A stretch of DNA of 48,842 bases. Source: Candidatus Uhrbacteria bacterium. GTDB taxonomy: Bacteria > Patescibacteriota > Patescibacteriia > UBA9934 > GWF2-40-263. Below the pieces are notes generated by a model, which did no database searches, was not told the origin of the DNA, and saw only the letters and a program-made list of their open reading frames with translations. The position numbers and the translations under genes are program-made. Each line of letters starts with the position of its first letter. Position 1 is the stretch's first letter. Location of the stretch: NCBI GenBank assembly GCA_013204385.1, contig JABMNY010000026.1, positions 1-48,842 of the forward strand. The letters run 5' to 3'. Positions 1-7,090 of the stretch are shown here, piece by piece.

Positions 1-2
1 GT

Positions 3-31
3 ATAAAAAAACCCGATCAGATTGACCGGGT
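3..31 (-). terminator. Intrinsic terminator
   Basis: On the minus strand a 9-bp stem (arms at 23-31 and 11-19, one G-U pair, 3-base loop) is followed by a run of seven T. It lies 17 bases past the stop of the 49-513 gene, so that gene has its own terminator. Confidence 0.85.
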
Positions 32-48
32 GTGTAGAGGGACGCGTC

Positions 49-513
49 TCAGGCAGCGAGCACTTCGACTGCGCGTTGAGCGCCGAGCTCCTGGAGTCGC
101 GACACGAGGACAGCTCGCAGTTCCGAGCAGGTTGTTGGGTTCCCATCAAAAGGACTCTCGATAGAGCTCTGGTCGGACGGAACCCGTTCCGCCACCGCTT
201 GGCAGATCCAGACGACACTCTCATCGAACTCGATGGAGGGCATCTTCCCTTCCCCGTCCCAGTTGATGTCGAGTTTGGAAAGATCGATCTGACCACTGAC
301 CAAGAACGCACAAATCTCGAGCAAGAGTGCCCGTTTGAGCTTGTAGCCTTGGTTGATGACCTGAACCGTCTTTCTTGCGAGGAACAAGACGACGTCGAGA
401 TCGTCGAAGGTGACGTCTTCGGATGCCTTCTTGACCCCCTCACGGGCGCGATCGAGCTGGTCTTTGAGACCCTGGAAGATCTGCTGACGGGGTATCATTC
501 GCTTTTTGGACAC
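49..513 (-). CDS. Hypothetical protein, high-G+C orphan gene
   Basis: I do not recognise this 154-residue soluble protein and assign no function. The start is GTG at 513, because GGAG sits 8 bases upstream (…GGAGAAGCGTCC-GTG) and the promoter at 562-590 lies just beyond; reading further upstream would run through the promoter. The N-terminal half is helical and charged, with no signal peptide or membrane segment. A Trp/Asp-rich stretch in the middle (INWDGEGKMPSIEF) looks like a beta hairpin. Base composition is clearly richer in G+C than the neighbouring 587-1111 gene. It forms a one-gene unit with its own promoter, ribosome binding site and terminator, the same design as the genes at 8319 and 17799. 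It is probably acquired DNA. Confidence 0.7.
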   Translation of the reverse strand: MSKKRMIPRQQIFQGLKDQLDRAREGVKKASEDVTFDDLDVVLFLARKTVQVINQGYKLKRALLLEICAFLVSGQIDLSKLDINWDGEGKMPSIEFDESVVWICQAVAERVPSDQSSIESPFDGNPTTCSELRAVLVSRLQELGAQRAVEVLAA

Positions 514-561
514 GGACGCTTCTCCAGATTTTGAAACCGCAAAACACGATTCCGAGACAGA

Positions 562-590
562 AGAGTAGTGAAGATATAAGTCATTGTCAA
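562..590 (-). promoter_or_regulatory. Promoter of the 49-513 gene
   Basis: Minus strand TTGACA (590-585), 17-base spacer, TACTCT (567-562). The -35 box overlaps the TGA stop codon of the upstream gene (587-589). The predicted leader is about 40 bases and carries GGAG. Confidence 0.75.
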
Positions 591-1111
591 GGCATGATAG
601 CCGTTTCCTCAGGTTGTGCCTCAGAGGTCGCAATAAAATTCATCAAGATCACAGAGTCTTCAAAATCTGTCGCTTGAGCATCATCCTCTTCCCGAAATCG
701 TCCATCCCCATTGTCGTGATAAATAAGGGCGTAGTACACCTCGTCTTCCTCTAGCCCTTTATCCACAGAAACAAAGAAATGTTCTCCTCCTGATTGAAGT
801 AGATCTGAGCTTCCAATAATTTTACCCGGCAGACCATCGTTATCATCAAAAATAACAACATACCCAGGCGCTGAAAGGATCACAAATCCAACCTGGACCA
901 AGCTCTGTCCACTCGTTTGATTTTCAAGGTAAATGGCATTTCCCCCTTTTTCTAACATCTGACCATAGGTTGTCGCCCGCGTAGGCTCTAAAAGAACTTC
1001 TTCTTGAGAAGGATTTTGAGGGGTTTTTGGACCCGTCACGAGAATCGCAATAATAATGGCTCCAACAGCCAAAAAGACAAAAAACCAAAGTTTTGGAATA
1101 GCTTGTTTCAT
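587..1111 (-). CDS. Membrane-anchored protein with a DUF7282-like beta domain
   Basis: 174 residues. An N-terminal hydrophobic segment (about residues 8-26) acts as an uncleaved anchor or signal, followed by a Pro/Gln/Glu-rich linker and a roughly 105-residue beta domain outside the membrane. The domain has the pattern of DUF7282-type surface domains: a hydrophobic strand, then GSSDLLQSGGEH, then a 'leeDEVYYALIYHDNGDGRF' region with Asp/Asn residues that could bind calcium. The family link is by eye and tentative. The start at 1111 is supported by an extended -10 box (TGCTAAACT, 1128-1120) eight bases upstream, so the mRNA is probably leaderless. It is divergent from rpmB. Its stop codon overlaps the -35 of the next gene, and no terminator separates them. 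Confidence 0.75.
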   Translation of the reverse strand: MKQAIPKLWFFVFLAVGAIIIAILVTGPKTPQNPSQEEVLLEPTRATTYGQMLEKGGNAIYLENQTSGQSLVQVGFVILSAPGYVVIFDDNDGLPGKIIGSSDLLQSGGEHFFVSVDKGLEEDEVYYALIYHDNGDGRFREEDDAQATDFEDSVILMNFIATSEAQPEETAIMP

Positions 1112-1119
1112 ATCTACCT

Positions 1120-1128
1120 AGTTTAGCA
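1120..1128 (-). promoter_or_regulatory. Extended -10 promoter of the 587-1111 gene
   Basis: Minus strand TG-C-TAAACT ends 8 bases before the ATG at 1111. No convincing -35 is present. Transcription would begin at or next to the start codon. Confidence 0.55.
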
Positions 1129-1137
1129 CAATCAGTC

Positions 1138-1166
1138 TGGACAATTTTTCCACATTCGGCTACACT
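1138..1166 (+). promoter_or_regulatory. Promoter of rpmB
   Basis: TGGACA (1138-1143), 17-base spacer, TACACT (1161-1166) preceded by GGC. The same GGCTACACT box recurs before the HTH gene at 35091. The leader is about 19 bases with no clear Shine-Dalgarno sequence. Confidence 0.7.
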
Positions 1167-1191
1167 CCTCTCGTTATTAATAGATAAAGAT

Positions 1192-1437
1192 ATGTCTCAC
1201 ACCTGTCTCGTTACGGGCAAAAAGACGACCGTTGGGAATAACGTTTCTCACTCAAACGTAAAAACAAAGCGCAAACTGTTTCCAAACATGCAGAAAAAGC
1301 GCCTTGTAAACCCAGCTACTGGACGTACCGTTACCGTCATGATTACCACCCGAGGTCTTCGAACCCTCAAGAAGTGGGACCGTGAAGGAAAGCCTTACGA
1401 CCTCGTCGAGCTCAAAAAAGCCGCAAAACTCGCGTAG
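1192..1437 (+). CDS. rpmB: 50S ribosomal protein bL28
   Basis: An 81-residue protein of the large ribosomal subunit. The N-terminus has the family pattern C-x-x-TGK-x-x-x-x-GN-x-VSHS-x-x-KTKR followed by PNMQKKR, and the C-terminal half is the basic RTVTVMITTRGLRTL segment that contacts rRNA. Length is normal for bL28. It is transcribed alone from a -35/-10 promoter just upstream, divergent from the anchored protein and convergent with hflX. The two convergent genes are only 13 bases apart and share one bidirectional terminator. The identification is secure. Confidence 0.97.
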   Translation: MSHTCLVTGKKTTVGNNVSHSNVKTKRKLFPNMQKKRLVNPATGRTVTVMITTRGLRTLKKWDREGKPYDLVELKKAAKLA

Positions 1438-1440
1438 TAA

Positions 1441-1464
1441 AAAACAGCCCTTACAGGCTGTTTT
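1441..1464. terminator. Bidirectional terminator between rpmB and hflX
   Basis: Stem AAAACAGCC (1441-1449) / GGCTGTTTT (1456-1464) with a 6-base loop. The loop contains the TAA stop codon of hflX (1451-1453), so coding sequence and terminator overlap. Confidence 0.9.
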
Positions 1465-2554
1465 CTATTTTCTCAACGAGTTCTTTCAATCCTGTTTTAT
1501 TCACAGCAGAGATCCAGATCGGTGCTTCACCTTCGCAAAACTGAGCGATTCGTTCCTTGAGACGATCCGTTGTTTGATCTTCTTTGTTGAACACAACAAT
1601 CCGTGGAGTCTCACTCACTCCCAATCTTTCTAGAATATCATCGACAACTTTTATGTGCTTTACCCAGTTTGGATCGCTCCCATCCACCACATGAATGAGT
1701 AAACTTGCGTCCACTGCCTCAGATAGTGTCGAGGAAAAGGCGTTCAAGAGTTCTGGAGGAAGGTCGTTAATAAACCCGATTGTATCTGACAAAAGAGCGG
1801 TTGATCTACTCCCTGGAAGAAAGAGTTGACCCACACGGGTGTCTAAGGTCGCAAACAACTCGTTCGCAGTATACTCTTTTCGCCCTGTGAGAGCGTTCAG
1901 GAGGGTTGTTTTCCCTGCATTCGTATATCCAACGACAGAAACGGTCTTGAGCCCTTTACGCGCTCTTCCGCTACGCGCCAAATCTCTGCCTTTTTGATAG
2001 GTCTTCAACTTGTCCTTAATTTTCCGTTCTTTCTCTTTCAAGTGACGCTTCATGCGCTCACTGTTGGTTTCTCCAATTCCCACTGACCCAATTCCTCCCC
2101 CCTGCCGAGAAAGCTCCATTCCCATCCCGAAGATCCGTGGTCCCATGTGACGGATACTCGCAAGTTCAATCTCAAGCTTCGCCTCAGCGGTTCGCGCGTG
2201 CTTGGAAAAAATTTTCAAAATCAAATCAACTCTGTCCCATACCTGCATTCCGTACGGTCGCAGAAGTTCAGAGAGTTCATAAATCTGGCGAGGTTTGAGC
2301 TGGGCATTCAAAATAAGAATATTCGCTCCAAGCTCACGTGCCTCTTCTCCCACAAGCGTCACCTTCCCGGTTCCAATAAACGTTTTTGGGTGTGGATGAA
2401 ATCGCTTCTGCCAAGTTTTCACCACAACGATTCCCCCAAAGGTATTCACAAGTTCTTCAAGCTCAACCAAGCGATCCATTGCTTGGTGCTTATTCATGGT
2501 TGGCGCAATCAGATCGATCAACATCGCCTTCTGTGTTTTTTTCTTTTCAGACAT
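1451..2554 (-). CDS. hflX: GTPase HflX
   Basis: A 367-residue HflX-family GTPase, which in other bacteria binds the 50S subunit and splits stalled or heat-damaged ribosomes. The N-terminal nucleotide-binding-like domain (about 1-120) is followed by a basic linker helix (about 160-195, rich in Lys/Glu) and the G domain. The P-loop GYTNAGKTTL is at 209-218, DTIG at 257-260 and NKED at 323-326. A glycine-rich SRQGGGIGSVGIGE segment before the linker is typical of HflX. The ATG at 2554 lies 6 bases after an extended -10 box, so the mRNA is probably leaderless. The stop codon falls inside the loop of the terminator shared with rpmB. Confidence 0.96.
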   Translation of the reverse strand: MSEKKKTQKAMLIDLIAPTMNKHQAMDRLVELEELVNTFGGIVVVKTWQKRFHPHPKTFIGTGKVTLVGEEARELGANILILNAQLKPRQIYELSELLRPYGMQVWDRVDLILKIFSKHARTAEAKLEIELASIRHMGPRIFGMGMELSRQGGGIGSVGIGETNSERMKRHLKEKERKIKDKLKTYQKGRDLARSGRARKGLKTVSVVGYTNAGKTTLLNALTGRKEYTANELFATLDTRVGQLFLPGSRSTALLSDTIGFINDLPPELLNAFSSTLSEAVDASLLIHVVDGSDPNWVKHIKVVDDILERLGVSETPRIVVFNKEDQTTDRLKERIAQFCEGEAPIWISAVNKTGLKELVEKIENSL

Positions 2555-2560
2555 AGGACT

Positions 2561-2569
2561 ATCCTAGCA
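2561..2569 (-). promoter_or_regulatory. Extended -10 promoter of hflX
   Basis: Minus strand TG-C-TAGGAT ends 6 bases before the ATG at 2554, with no -35 match. It follows the terminator of the HU gene directly. Confidence 0.5.
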
Positions 2570-2574
2570 CACCA

Positions 2575-2602
2575 AACAAAAAACCGCCCTTTCGAGCGGT
2601 TT
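2575..2602 (-). terminator. Terminator of the HU gene
   Basis: Minus strand stem AAACCGCTC / GGGCGGTTT with a GAAA tetraloop (2581-2602), then a T run. It lies 13 bases past the HU stop. Confidence 0.9.
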
Positions 2603-2615
2603 CTTATTGGTTTGT

Positions 2616-2897
2616 TTAAAGTACTGCGTCTTTTGCTGCCTTTGCAACACGGAACTTTACAACAGTCTTTGCAGGAATCTGGATAGATTCACCAGTCAAA
2701 GGATTGCGTCCCATGCGTGCTGCACGGTCCTTCTTTACGAGCTTTCCGAGTCCTGGGAGTGGAAACTCTCCGCCGCTTCGAACCTCTTTCAAGGCCATTG
2801 CAACAAATGCATCCCACTTCTCTCCTGCTTCCTTCTTAGAAATACTGAACATCTCTCCGAAAGCTGTCATGAACTGACTCTTAGTCATTTTTGCCAT
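2616..2897 (-). CDS. HU-family DNA-binding protein
   Basis: A 93-residue nucleoid protein of the HU/IHF family. The family core is clear: N-terminal helices (MTKSQFMTAFGEM…ISKKEAGEKWDAFVAMA), the strand region FPLPGLGKLVKKDR, then the beta-arm sequence ARMGRNPLTGESIQIPAKTV whose GRNP motif intercalates into bent DNA, and a final FRVAKAAKDAV helix. It is transcribed alone with its own terminator. An A/T-rich -10 region (TAATATAAT on the minus strand, around 2924-2932) lies about 30 bases before the ATG. HU versus IHF cannot be separated by eye; a single homodimeric HU is likely. Confidence 0.95.
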   Translation of the reverse strand: MAKMTKSQFMTAFGEMFSISKKEAGEKWDAFVAMALKEVRSGGEFPLPGLGKLVKKDRAARMGRNPLTGESIQIPAKTVVKFRVAKAAKDAVL

Positions 2898-2923
2898 ATG
2901 TAGAAAACTTAAGTTTTACGGGG

Positions 2924-2932
2924 ATTATATTA
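2924..2932 (-). promoter_or_regulatory. Likely -10 region of the HU gene
   Basis: Minus strand TAATATAAT preceded by GTGC, giving either an extended TGC-TAATAT or a TATAAT box. No -35 fits at 17 bases, although TTGACA occurs closer in. The exact use is uncertain. Confidence 0.4.
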
Positions 2933-2965
2933 GCACGGTGTCAAAATTTTGAAAATAGCTAGGGT

Positions 2966-3529
2966 TTAGAGCATGTTCATAACTCCCTCTAAGGCTTCTG
3001 GGAGCGTCGTGCAAGATTCCTCTTTATCGACTGGCCCAGAAAAGTGTTTCTTTCCTTGAAGCACAATTTTTTGCGCTTCAAATTCACTTACAAAAACGTC
3101 CGCATAGGAAAGATCCACATAGGGATCATCATCAGAATGGATCACAAGAAGTTGTGGAAGATGGCTTTGTATTTCATGAAAATCAAGAGGAGTTTCAAAA
3201 AAATTATGGATTTCTTTGAACCCAAGATCCGTTGTAAACCCTGCAACAAACACAGCCCCTCCAATCTGCTCCCCTTCCCCAAGTGTTTCAAGATATCTCA
3301 TAATGGTGGCACATCCAATTGAATGTCCCACAAGAATTGTTTCCAGGTCTGGTTTTCCAATAATCTCTGCAAGAAGTGGGACCCACGAAGATTGTTTTGG
3401 AAATGCCGTTTCTGGCATGGAAGGCACAACTGTTTCTATTCCACAACTGGCGAGCTCACGCACGAGCCATGGATACCAACAATATTCTGGGTACCCATCC
3501 CAACAATGTACAACAATGACTCGTTTCAT
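2966..3529 (-). CDS. RBBP9/YdeN-type alpha/beta serine hydrolase
   Basis: A 187-residue hydrolase starting at 3529. The ATG lies 10 bases after the stop of the riboflavin kinase gene, which suggests coupled translation. The family N-terminus HCWDG-PE…WYPWL-x-x-EL is clear. The likely triad is Ser70 in GHSIGC, an Asp in HSDDDPYV (133-135) and His162 in GKKHFSG. RBBP9-like proteins are small soluble serine hydrolases whose bacterial substrates are mostly unknown, so only the chemistry can be named. It is the last gene of the unit S41 protease - Nudix - riboflavin kinase - hydrolase. No strong terminator is seen after it, only an A/T-rich weak hairpin. Confidence 0.85.
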   Translation of the reverse strand: MKRVIVVHCWDGYPEYCWYPWLVRELASCGIETVVPSMPETAFPKQSSWVPLLAEIIGKPDLETILVGHSIGCATIMRYLETLGEGEQIGGAVFVAGFTTDLGFKEIHNFFETPLDFHEIQSHLPQLLVIHSDDDPYVDLSYADVFVSEFEAQKIVLQGKKHFSGPVDKEESCTTLPEALEGVMNML

Positions 3530-3539
3530 AGACTCGTGA

Positions 3540-3908
3540 TTATCGCCCCTGTGCCCAAAGTCTTGCTTGCTCCATATCCTCTGCAATCATAACAGCCATC
3601 TCTTCATCTCCAGGGAATGGAATAATGTCTCGTAATTTATCGTAAAGGACAACATCAATTCTTTTATCTATAAGATCTTGTTTTACCCCAAGTAAATGTA
3701 CTTCCATCTTCAAATTATATCCCGTTCGACCATCACTAATACAAATAAGCGCGTTATGACGCGCTCCTTCGATTTCTGCCTCACCCACATAGACTCCAAG
3801 GGCAGGAATTAAGACTCCTTGTTCAATCGCAATATTGGCCGTTGGGCACCCTAAGCGCGTAGCCATCCCCTCTCCTTTTTCAACACGTCCACTTAATGTG
3901 AGTTTCAT
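3540..3908 (-). CDS. Stand-alone riboflavin kinase (flavokinase domain)
   Basis: A 122-residue protein matching only the flavokinase half of RibF, which converts riboflavin plus ATP to FMN. Visible signatures are G-x-V-x-x-G-x-x-x-A-T-x-LGCPTANI near the N-terminus (the PTAN motif binds Mg-ATP), GVYVGEA, the conserved glutamate in LKMEVHLLGV that acts as catalytic base in the family, and LRDIIPFPGDEEM…I-x-x-D near the end. Normal bacterial RibF is about 310 residues with an N-terminal FMN adenylyltransferase domain; that domain is absent here, so this enzyme should make FMN but not FAD. The start at 3908 is the only ATG that keeps the domain whole. Confidence 0.85.
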   Translation of the reverse strand: MKLTLSGRVEKGEGMATRLGCPTANIAIEQGVLIPALGVYVGEAEIEGARHNALICISDGRTGYNLKMEVHLLGVKQDLIDKRIDVVLYDKLRDIIPFPGDEEMAVMIAEDMEQARLWAQGR

Positions 3909-3922
3909 ATACCTGAATAGAA

Positions 3923-4462
3923 CTACTTTCTGAGCTCTTTCACAAGCTCAAGGGCCTTTTTTACGATCGGAACCATGTCTGGATAGCTCGAAACTCTCTC
4001 GACTTTGCTCAGGGGCACCCATTTTGCCTCATAGACATGCTCCTCCGGATCAGGGTGCAAGACACTCCCCATAGGAGACTGAAACAAGTAGTAATGAATA
4101 TCTTTATGGATCAACTGACCCTTTTTATGAAACTTATCACGAAACCAGATATCAATTTTTCCAATATAATCTAATAAGCGAACCTGCTCCAACCCTAATT
4201 CCTCAAGCGTCTCTCGAGCAGCCGCTTCTTCAATATCTTCCCCTGCTTCTACATGCCCCTTTGGAAACGTCCACTTCCCATAGGAATCTTTCATCACCGC
4301 AAACACTAAACTGTTTCCTGATTTTTGAAACACAATCCCCCCAGCAGAGATCTCCCTCTGGACAGGTTCCTTTTTAGGATCACGAACCCCCGGAGCTTTT
4401 CCTGGAGTTTCTTTTCTTATGTTAGTTTGTCGTCGGTGTGGTAACGACTTCTTGGTAGTCAT
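3923..4462 (-). CDS. Nudix hydrolase
   Basis: A 179-residue protein with a perfect Nudix box at about 69-91 (GHVEAGEDIEEAAARETLEELGL: G-x5-E-x7-RE-x-x-EE-x-G). Such enzymes cleave a nucleoside diphosphate linked to another moiety. The FPKGHVE lead-in resembles the Ap4A hydrolase/MutT-like group, but substrate cannot be read from sequence. About 35 basic, Pro-rich residues precede the domain. The start at 4462 has AGGA six bases upstream and overlaps the end of the S41 protease gene by 41 bases, so the two are translated from the same mRNA. Confidence 0.9.
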   Translation of the reverse strand: MTTKKSLPHRRQTNIRKETPGKAPGVRDPKKEPVQREISAGGIVFQKSGNSLVFAVMKDSYGKWTFPKGHVEAGEDIEEAAARETLEELGLEQVRLLDYIGKIDIWFRDKFHKKGQLIHKDIHYYLFQSPMGSVLHPDPEEHVYEAKWVPLSKVERVSSYPDMVPIVKKALELVKELRK

Positions 4463-5690
4463 AAATTCCTAAGATAATTTGAAGGGCAACATCATACTGT
4501 GGATCGATTCCAGCCTGATAATCCTCAAGGGTGTAATCGATAACAACGTCAGGGGCAATTCCCTCTTCATTGATTGATCGACCATCAGGTGTATACCATG
4601 AGGCTGTTGTAATTTTGAATGCAGAACCATCTGAAAGCTCTCGATAATCTTGAACGGATCCTTTCCCATACGTCTGTGTTCCCACAAGCGTCGCGTATCC
4701 GTAATCCTGAAGGGCCCCTGCGACAATCTCTGAAGCAGAAGCACTCCCTCCATTGACCAAAATAACCGTTTGGATCCCTTGAAGTCGGGGAGCAGTCACT
4801 CCTTTAAATGTTTGTGTATCCACTGGATTTCGTTCAATAAGAATTGGATCATACCCCACCCATGCAGACCCAATATCAATAGCTGTTGTGAGTAACCCCC
4901 CTGGATTACTTCTTAGATCCAAAATGATTCCTTTCACATCCGCAGACAGCGCTTCTTGAATTGCTTCAGAAAACAAATCCATGGTGTCATGATTAAATGT
5001 AGAAATAGAGATCTTCATGATATTTTGATCATCGATACTCCATTTCACACTGTCGACAACAATCTTGTCACGCACAATAGAAACATCCACCAACTCATCC
5101 ACCCCCTCACGACTGATGGTCAAAACAACTTCTGTTCCTTTTTCTCCACGAATAAGCATCACGGCTGCCTCTACACTCATCCCCGTCGTGTCTGTCCCAT
5201 CAATTAACACAATCCAATCTCCAGGCAAGAGTCCAGCAAGATCTGCAGGCATTCCAGCAAGTGGAGCGACAATCTGCAAACGATCCTCTTTGATCCCAAT
5301 CTCTGCTCCAATCCCCTCAAATGATCCTTCTAAACTTGAAGCAAAGGCTTTTGCCTCTTCTGGATCAAAATACACTGAATAAGGATCATCTAGCCCTGCC
5401 AACATGCCTTTCAACGCTCCGTAAAACAACTCAACATCTGAAACAGGTTGACGATAATGCTCCTCTTTGACAAAGTTCCAGATATCCCAAAACTGTCTGA
5501 AATCTACGTCCTTTGATAAATAGGACGGAATCTCTCCTTGACCACTTACTTGTCCTTCTCCTGTTGGAACAACAGAACGAACTCCTCGTGACTCTCCGAT
5601 AAAATATCCGAGACTAAACGTCATGATCCCAACAAGAATGACTGAAAGGATAAGCGTTGAGCGCGGAAATGAGCGTGTATGTATCGCCAT
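4422..5690 (-). CDS. S41-family C-terminal processing protease
   Basis: A 422-residue CtpA/Prc-type protease. An N-terminal transmembrane anchor (about 11-32) places the rest outside the membrane. A helical region is followed by a PDZ domain (about 120-205, with GIGAEIG and PAD-x-AGLLPGD) and the protease core. The Ser-Lys dyad is in GGSASASE (Ser318 by family alignment) and YGKG (Lys343). These enzymes trim or degrade exported proteins from the C-terminus. It starts a four-gene operon. A promoter (TGGACA, 17 bases, TATCCT) ends 10 bases before the ATG and overlaps the start of the divergent PEGA gene. Confidence 0.93.
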   Translation of the reverse strand: MAIHTRSFPRSTLILSVILVGIMTFSLGYFIGESRGVRSVVPTGEGQVSGQGEIPSYLSKDVDFRQFWDIWNFVKEEHYRQPVSDVELFYGALKGMLAGLDDPYSVYFDPEEAKAFASSLEGSFEGIGAEIGIKEDRLQIVAPLAGMPADLAGLLPGDWIVLIDGTDTTGMSVEAAVMLIRGEKGTEVVLTISREGVDELVDVSIVRDKIVVDSVKWSIDDQNIMKISISTFNHDTMDLFSEAIQEALSADVKGIILDLRSNPGGLLTTAIDIGSAWVGYDPILIERNPVDTQTFKGVTAPRLQGIQTVILVNGGSASASEIVAGALQDYGYATLVGTQTYGKGSVQDYRELSDGSAFKITTASWYTPDGRSINEEGIAPDVVIDYTLEDYQAGIDPQYDVALQIILGIYDYQEVVTTPTTN

Positions 5691-5700
5691 AGATTCTTAC

Positions 5701-5729
5701 AGGATATACAATGGGAGGTGATATGTCCA
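5701..5729 (-). promoter_or_regulatory. Promoter of the S41 protease operon
   Basis: Minus strand TGGACA (5729-5724), 17-base spacer, TATCCT (5706-5701), 10 bases before the ATG at 5690. It lies over the first codons and ribosome binding site of the divergent PEGA gene. Confidence 0.6.
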
Positions 5730-7060
5730 AATCATTTAGATTCATCCTTTTTCTCCTCTTTGTTTTTGCGTTTTTAATCTCTGCGCCACTATTGGTGTTG
5801 TACACGGCTGGGTATCGTTTTGATCTCGCTCATGGCCGCATCGTGCACACAGCCGTGCTGAGTGTTACAAGCACTCCAAGAAACGCAACTGTCCTGATTG
5901 ATGCATCCACAAACTCTGACAGAACTCCTGCCGTTATTGAAACGATTCTCCCAGGAGAACATTTAGTGTCACTTGAAAAAACAGGCTATCTCCCGTGGGA
6001 AACACACTTAGAATTTAAAAGTCGTGAAGCAAGAGTCATCGGTCCAATCACGCTCTTTTTAGATACACAACCTGAACTTCAAGAGGTCCTTCCTGGATCA
6101 ATTCTTACTCCACATCCCCCTACGAATCGATTTGCCTATGTCACTCAAGAGAGTTCCTGGCTTGAAGTATGGCTTGTTGATATCACCAAAGAAGAAAAGC
6201 GACTTCTTATGCGTCTCCCCTACGATGCACGTAATCAACATAACCTTACATGGTCAAAAGATGGCGGCTATCTTCTCTTGTCTGAAACACATGGGACTCA
6301 AAGTGACTTACACGTTACGCGTGTTTCAGACGGATTTGCTCTCGAGCTTCCTGAGGAAGCAGAGCAAGTTCAATCCTATTGGTGGGATCTTGAGAATGAG
6401 GAAATTCTCTATACAGATTCTCTCCGTGGAATCACTCGCATTGCTGTTCATAGCGGAACAGTAGAGTTAATTCCTGTTGAGGCAAAACTGGTTACCACCT
6501 ATAAAGATCAACGCATCATCCTTTCTGAAAGTAATAACCGATCTGTTGTTTCATCTTACATTGGAGGAACCGCCTCAATTATCACCTACCTTCCTTTAGG
6601 AGCCTATCAACTCGTAGAAGCTCCTTCTGGGATTCTTGGACTTCAAGATGTGCAACATAGTCGACTGATCCTCATCGATCTTTCCAACCAAGATCAGCCG
6701 ATCCTCCTAAACGAAGAAGCTCGTCTTTGGAAATGGAACTCGGATAACAATACACTTCTGTATTCGACCGGATATGACCTCAAACGCTATATCCGATCCA
6801 TCCATGAAAACCAAACGATTACACGTCTTTCTAAATCCATTACGGCTCTTGATTGGTACCCAGCGTCATCCACGATTCTCTATCAATCAGACGGAATCAT
6901 TGAAAGTTTAAACATCGACAACACAACCATCCTCTCGCAAACAACTTTAAGCCAAGGGATTACGGGTTTCTTCTGGATCGATCAAAATGGGCAGAACCTC
7001 CACCTTCTTGAAAAAAACGGGGAGACATGGAATTGGTGGACACGAGAACTTCAAAAATAA
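5723..7060 (+). CDS. PEGA-domain membrane protein
   Basis: About 445 residues. One N-terminal transmembrane helix (about 5-27) is followed by a PEGA-like domain: LSVTSTPRNATVLIDA… then PGEHLVSLEKTGYLPWE, the usual 'P-G-x-H-x-V…GY-x-x-W' pattern. The remaining 300 residues form repeated beta strands with many WSKDGGYLLL- and WYPASSTILYQ-like blades, suggesting a beta-propeller outside the cell. The ATG at 5723 is preferred because GGGAGGTGAT ends directly before it; an in-frame ATG at 5711 is the alternative. Function is unknown; such proteins are usually surface or envelope proteins. It is transcribed alone, divergent from the S41 operon, and ends at a bidirectional terminator. Confidence 0.82.
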   Translation: MSKSFRFILFLLFVFAFLISAPLLVLYTAGYRFDLAHGRIVHTAVLSVTSTPRNATVLIDASTNSDRTPAVIETILPGEHLVSLEKTGYLPWETHLEFKSREARVIGPITLFLDTQPELQEVLPGSILTPHPPTNRFAYVTQESSWLEVWLVDITKEEKRLLMRLPYDARNQHNLTWSKDGGYLLLSETHGTQSDLHVTRVSDGFALELPEEAEQVQSYWWDLENEEILYTDSLRGITRIAVHSGTVELIPVEAKLVTTYKDQRIILSESNNRSVVSSYIGGTASIITYLPLGAYQLVEAPSGILGLQDVQHSRLILIDLSNQDQPILLNEEARLWKWNSDNNTLLYSTGYDLKRYIRSIHENQTITRLSKSITALDWYPASSTILYQSDGIIESLNIDNTTILSQTTLSQGITGFFWIDQNGQNLHLLEKNGETWNWWTRELQK

Positions 7061-7082
7061 AAGAGAGCCTGCTGGCTCTCTT
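7061..7082. terminator. Bidirectional terminator
   Basis: Stem AAGAGAGCC / GGCTCTCTT with a TGCT loop, with A-rich sequence before and T-rich sequence after. It serves the PEGA gene and the convergent thymidylyltransferase gene. Confidence 0.92.
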
Positions 7083-7090
7083 TTATTTTA

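Noticed and set aside
22-534. 170-codon plus-strand frame at the window start
   Set aside because: It begins inside a terminator stem and has no binding site; the minus frame has a promoter, GGAG site and terminator.
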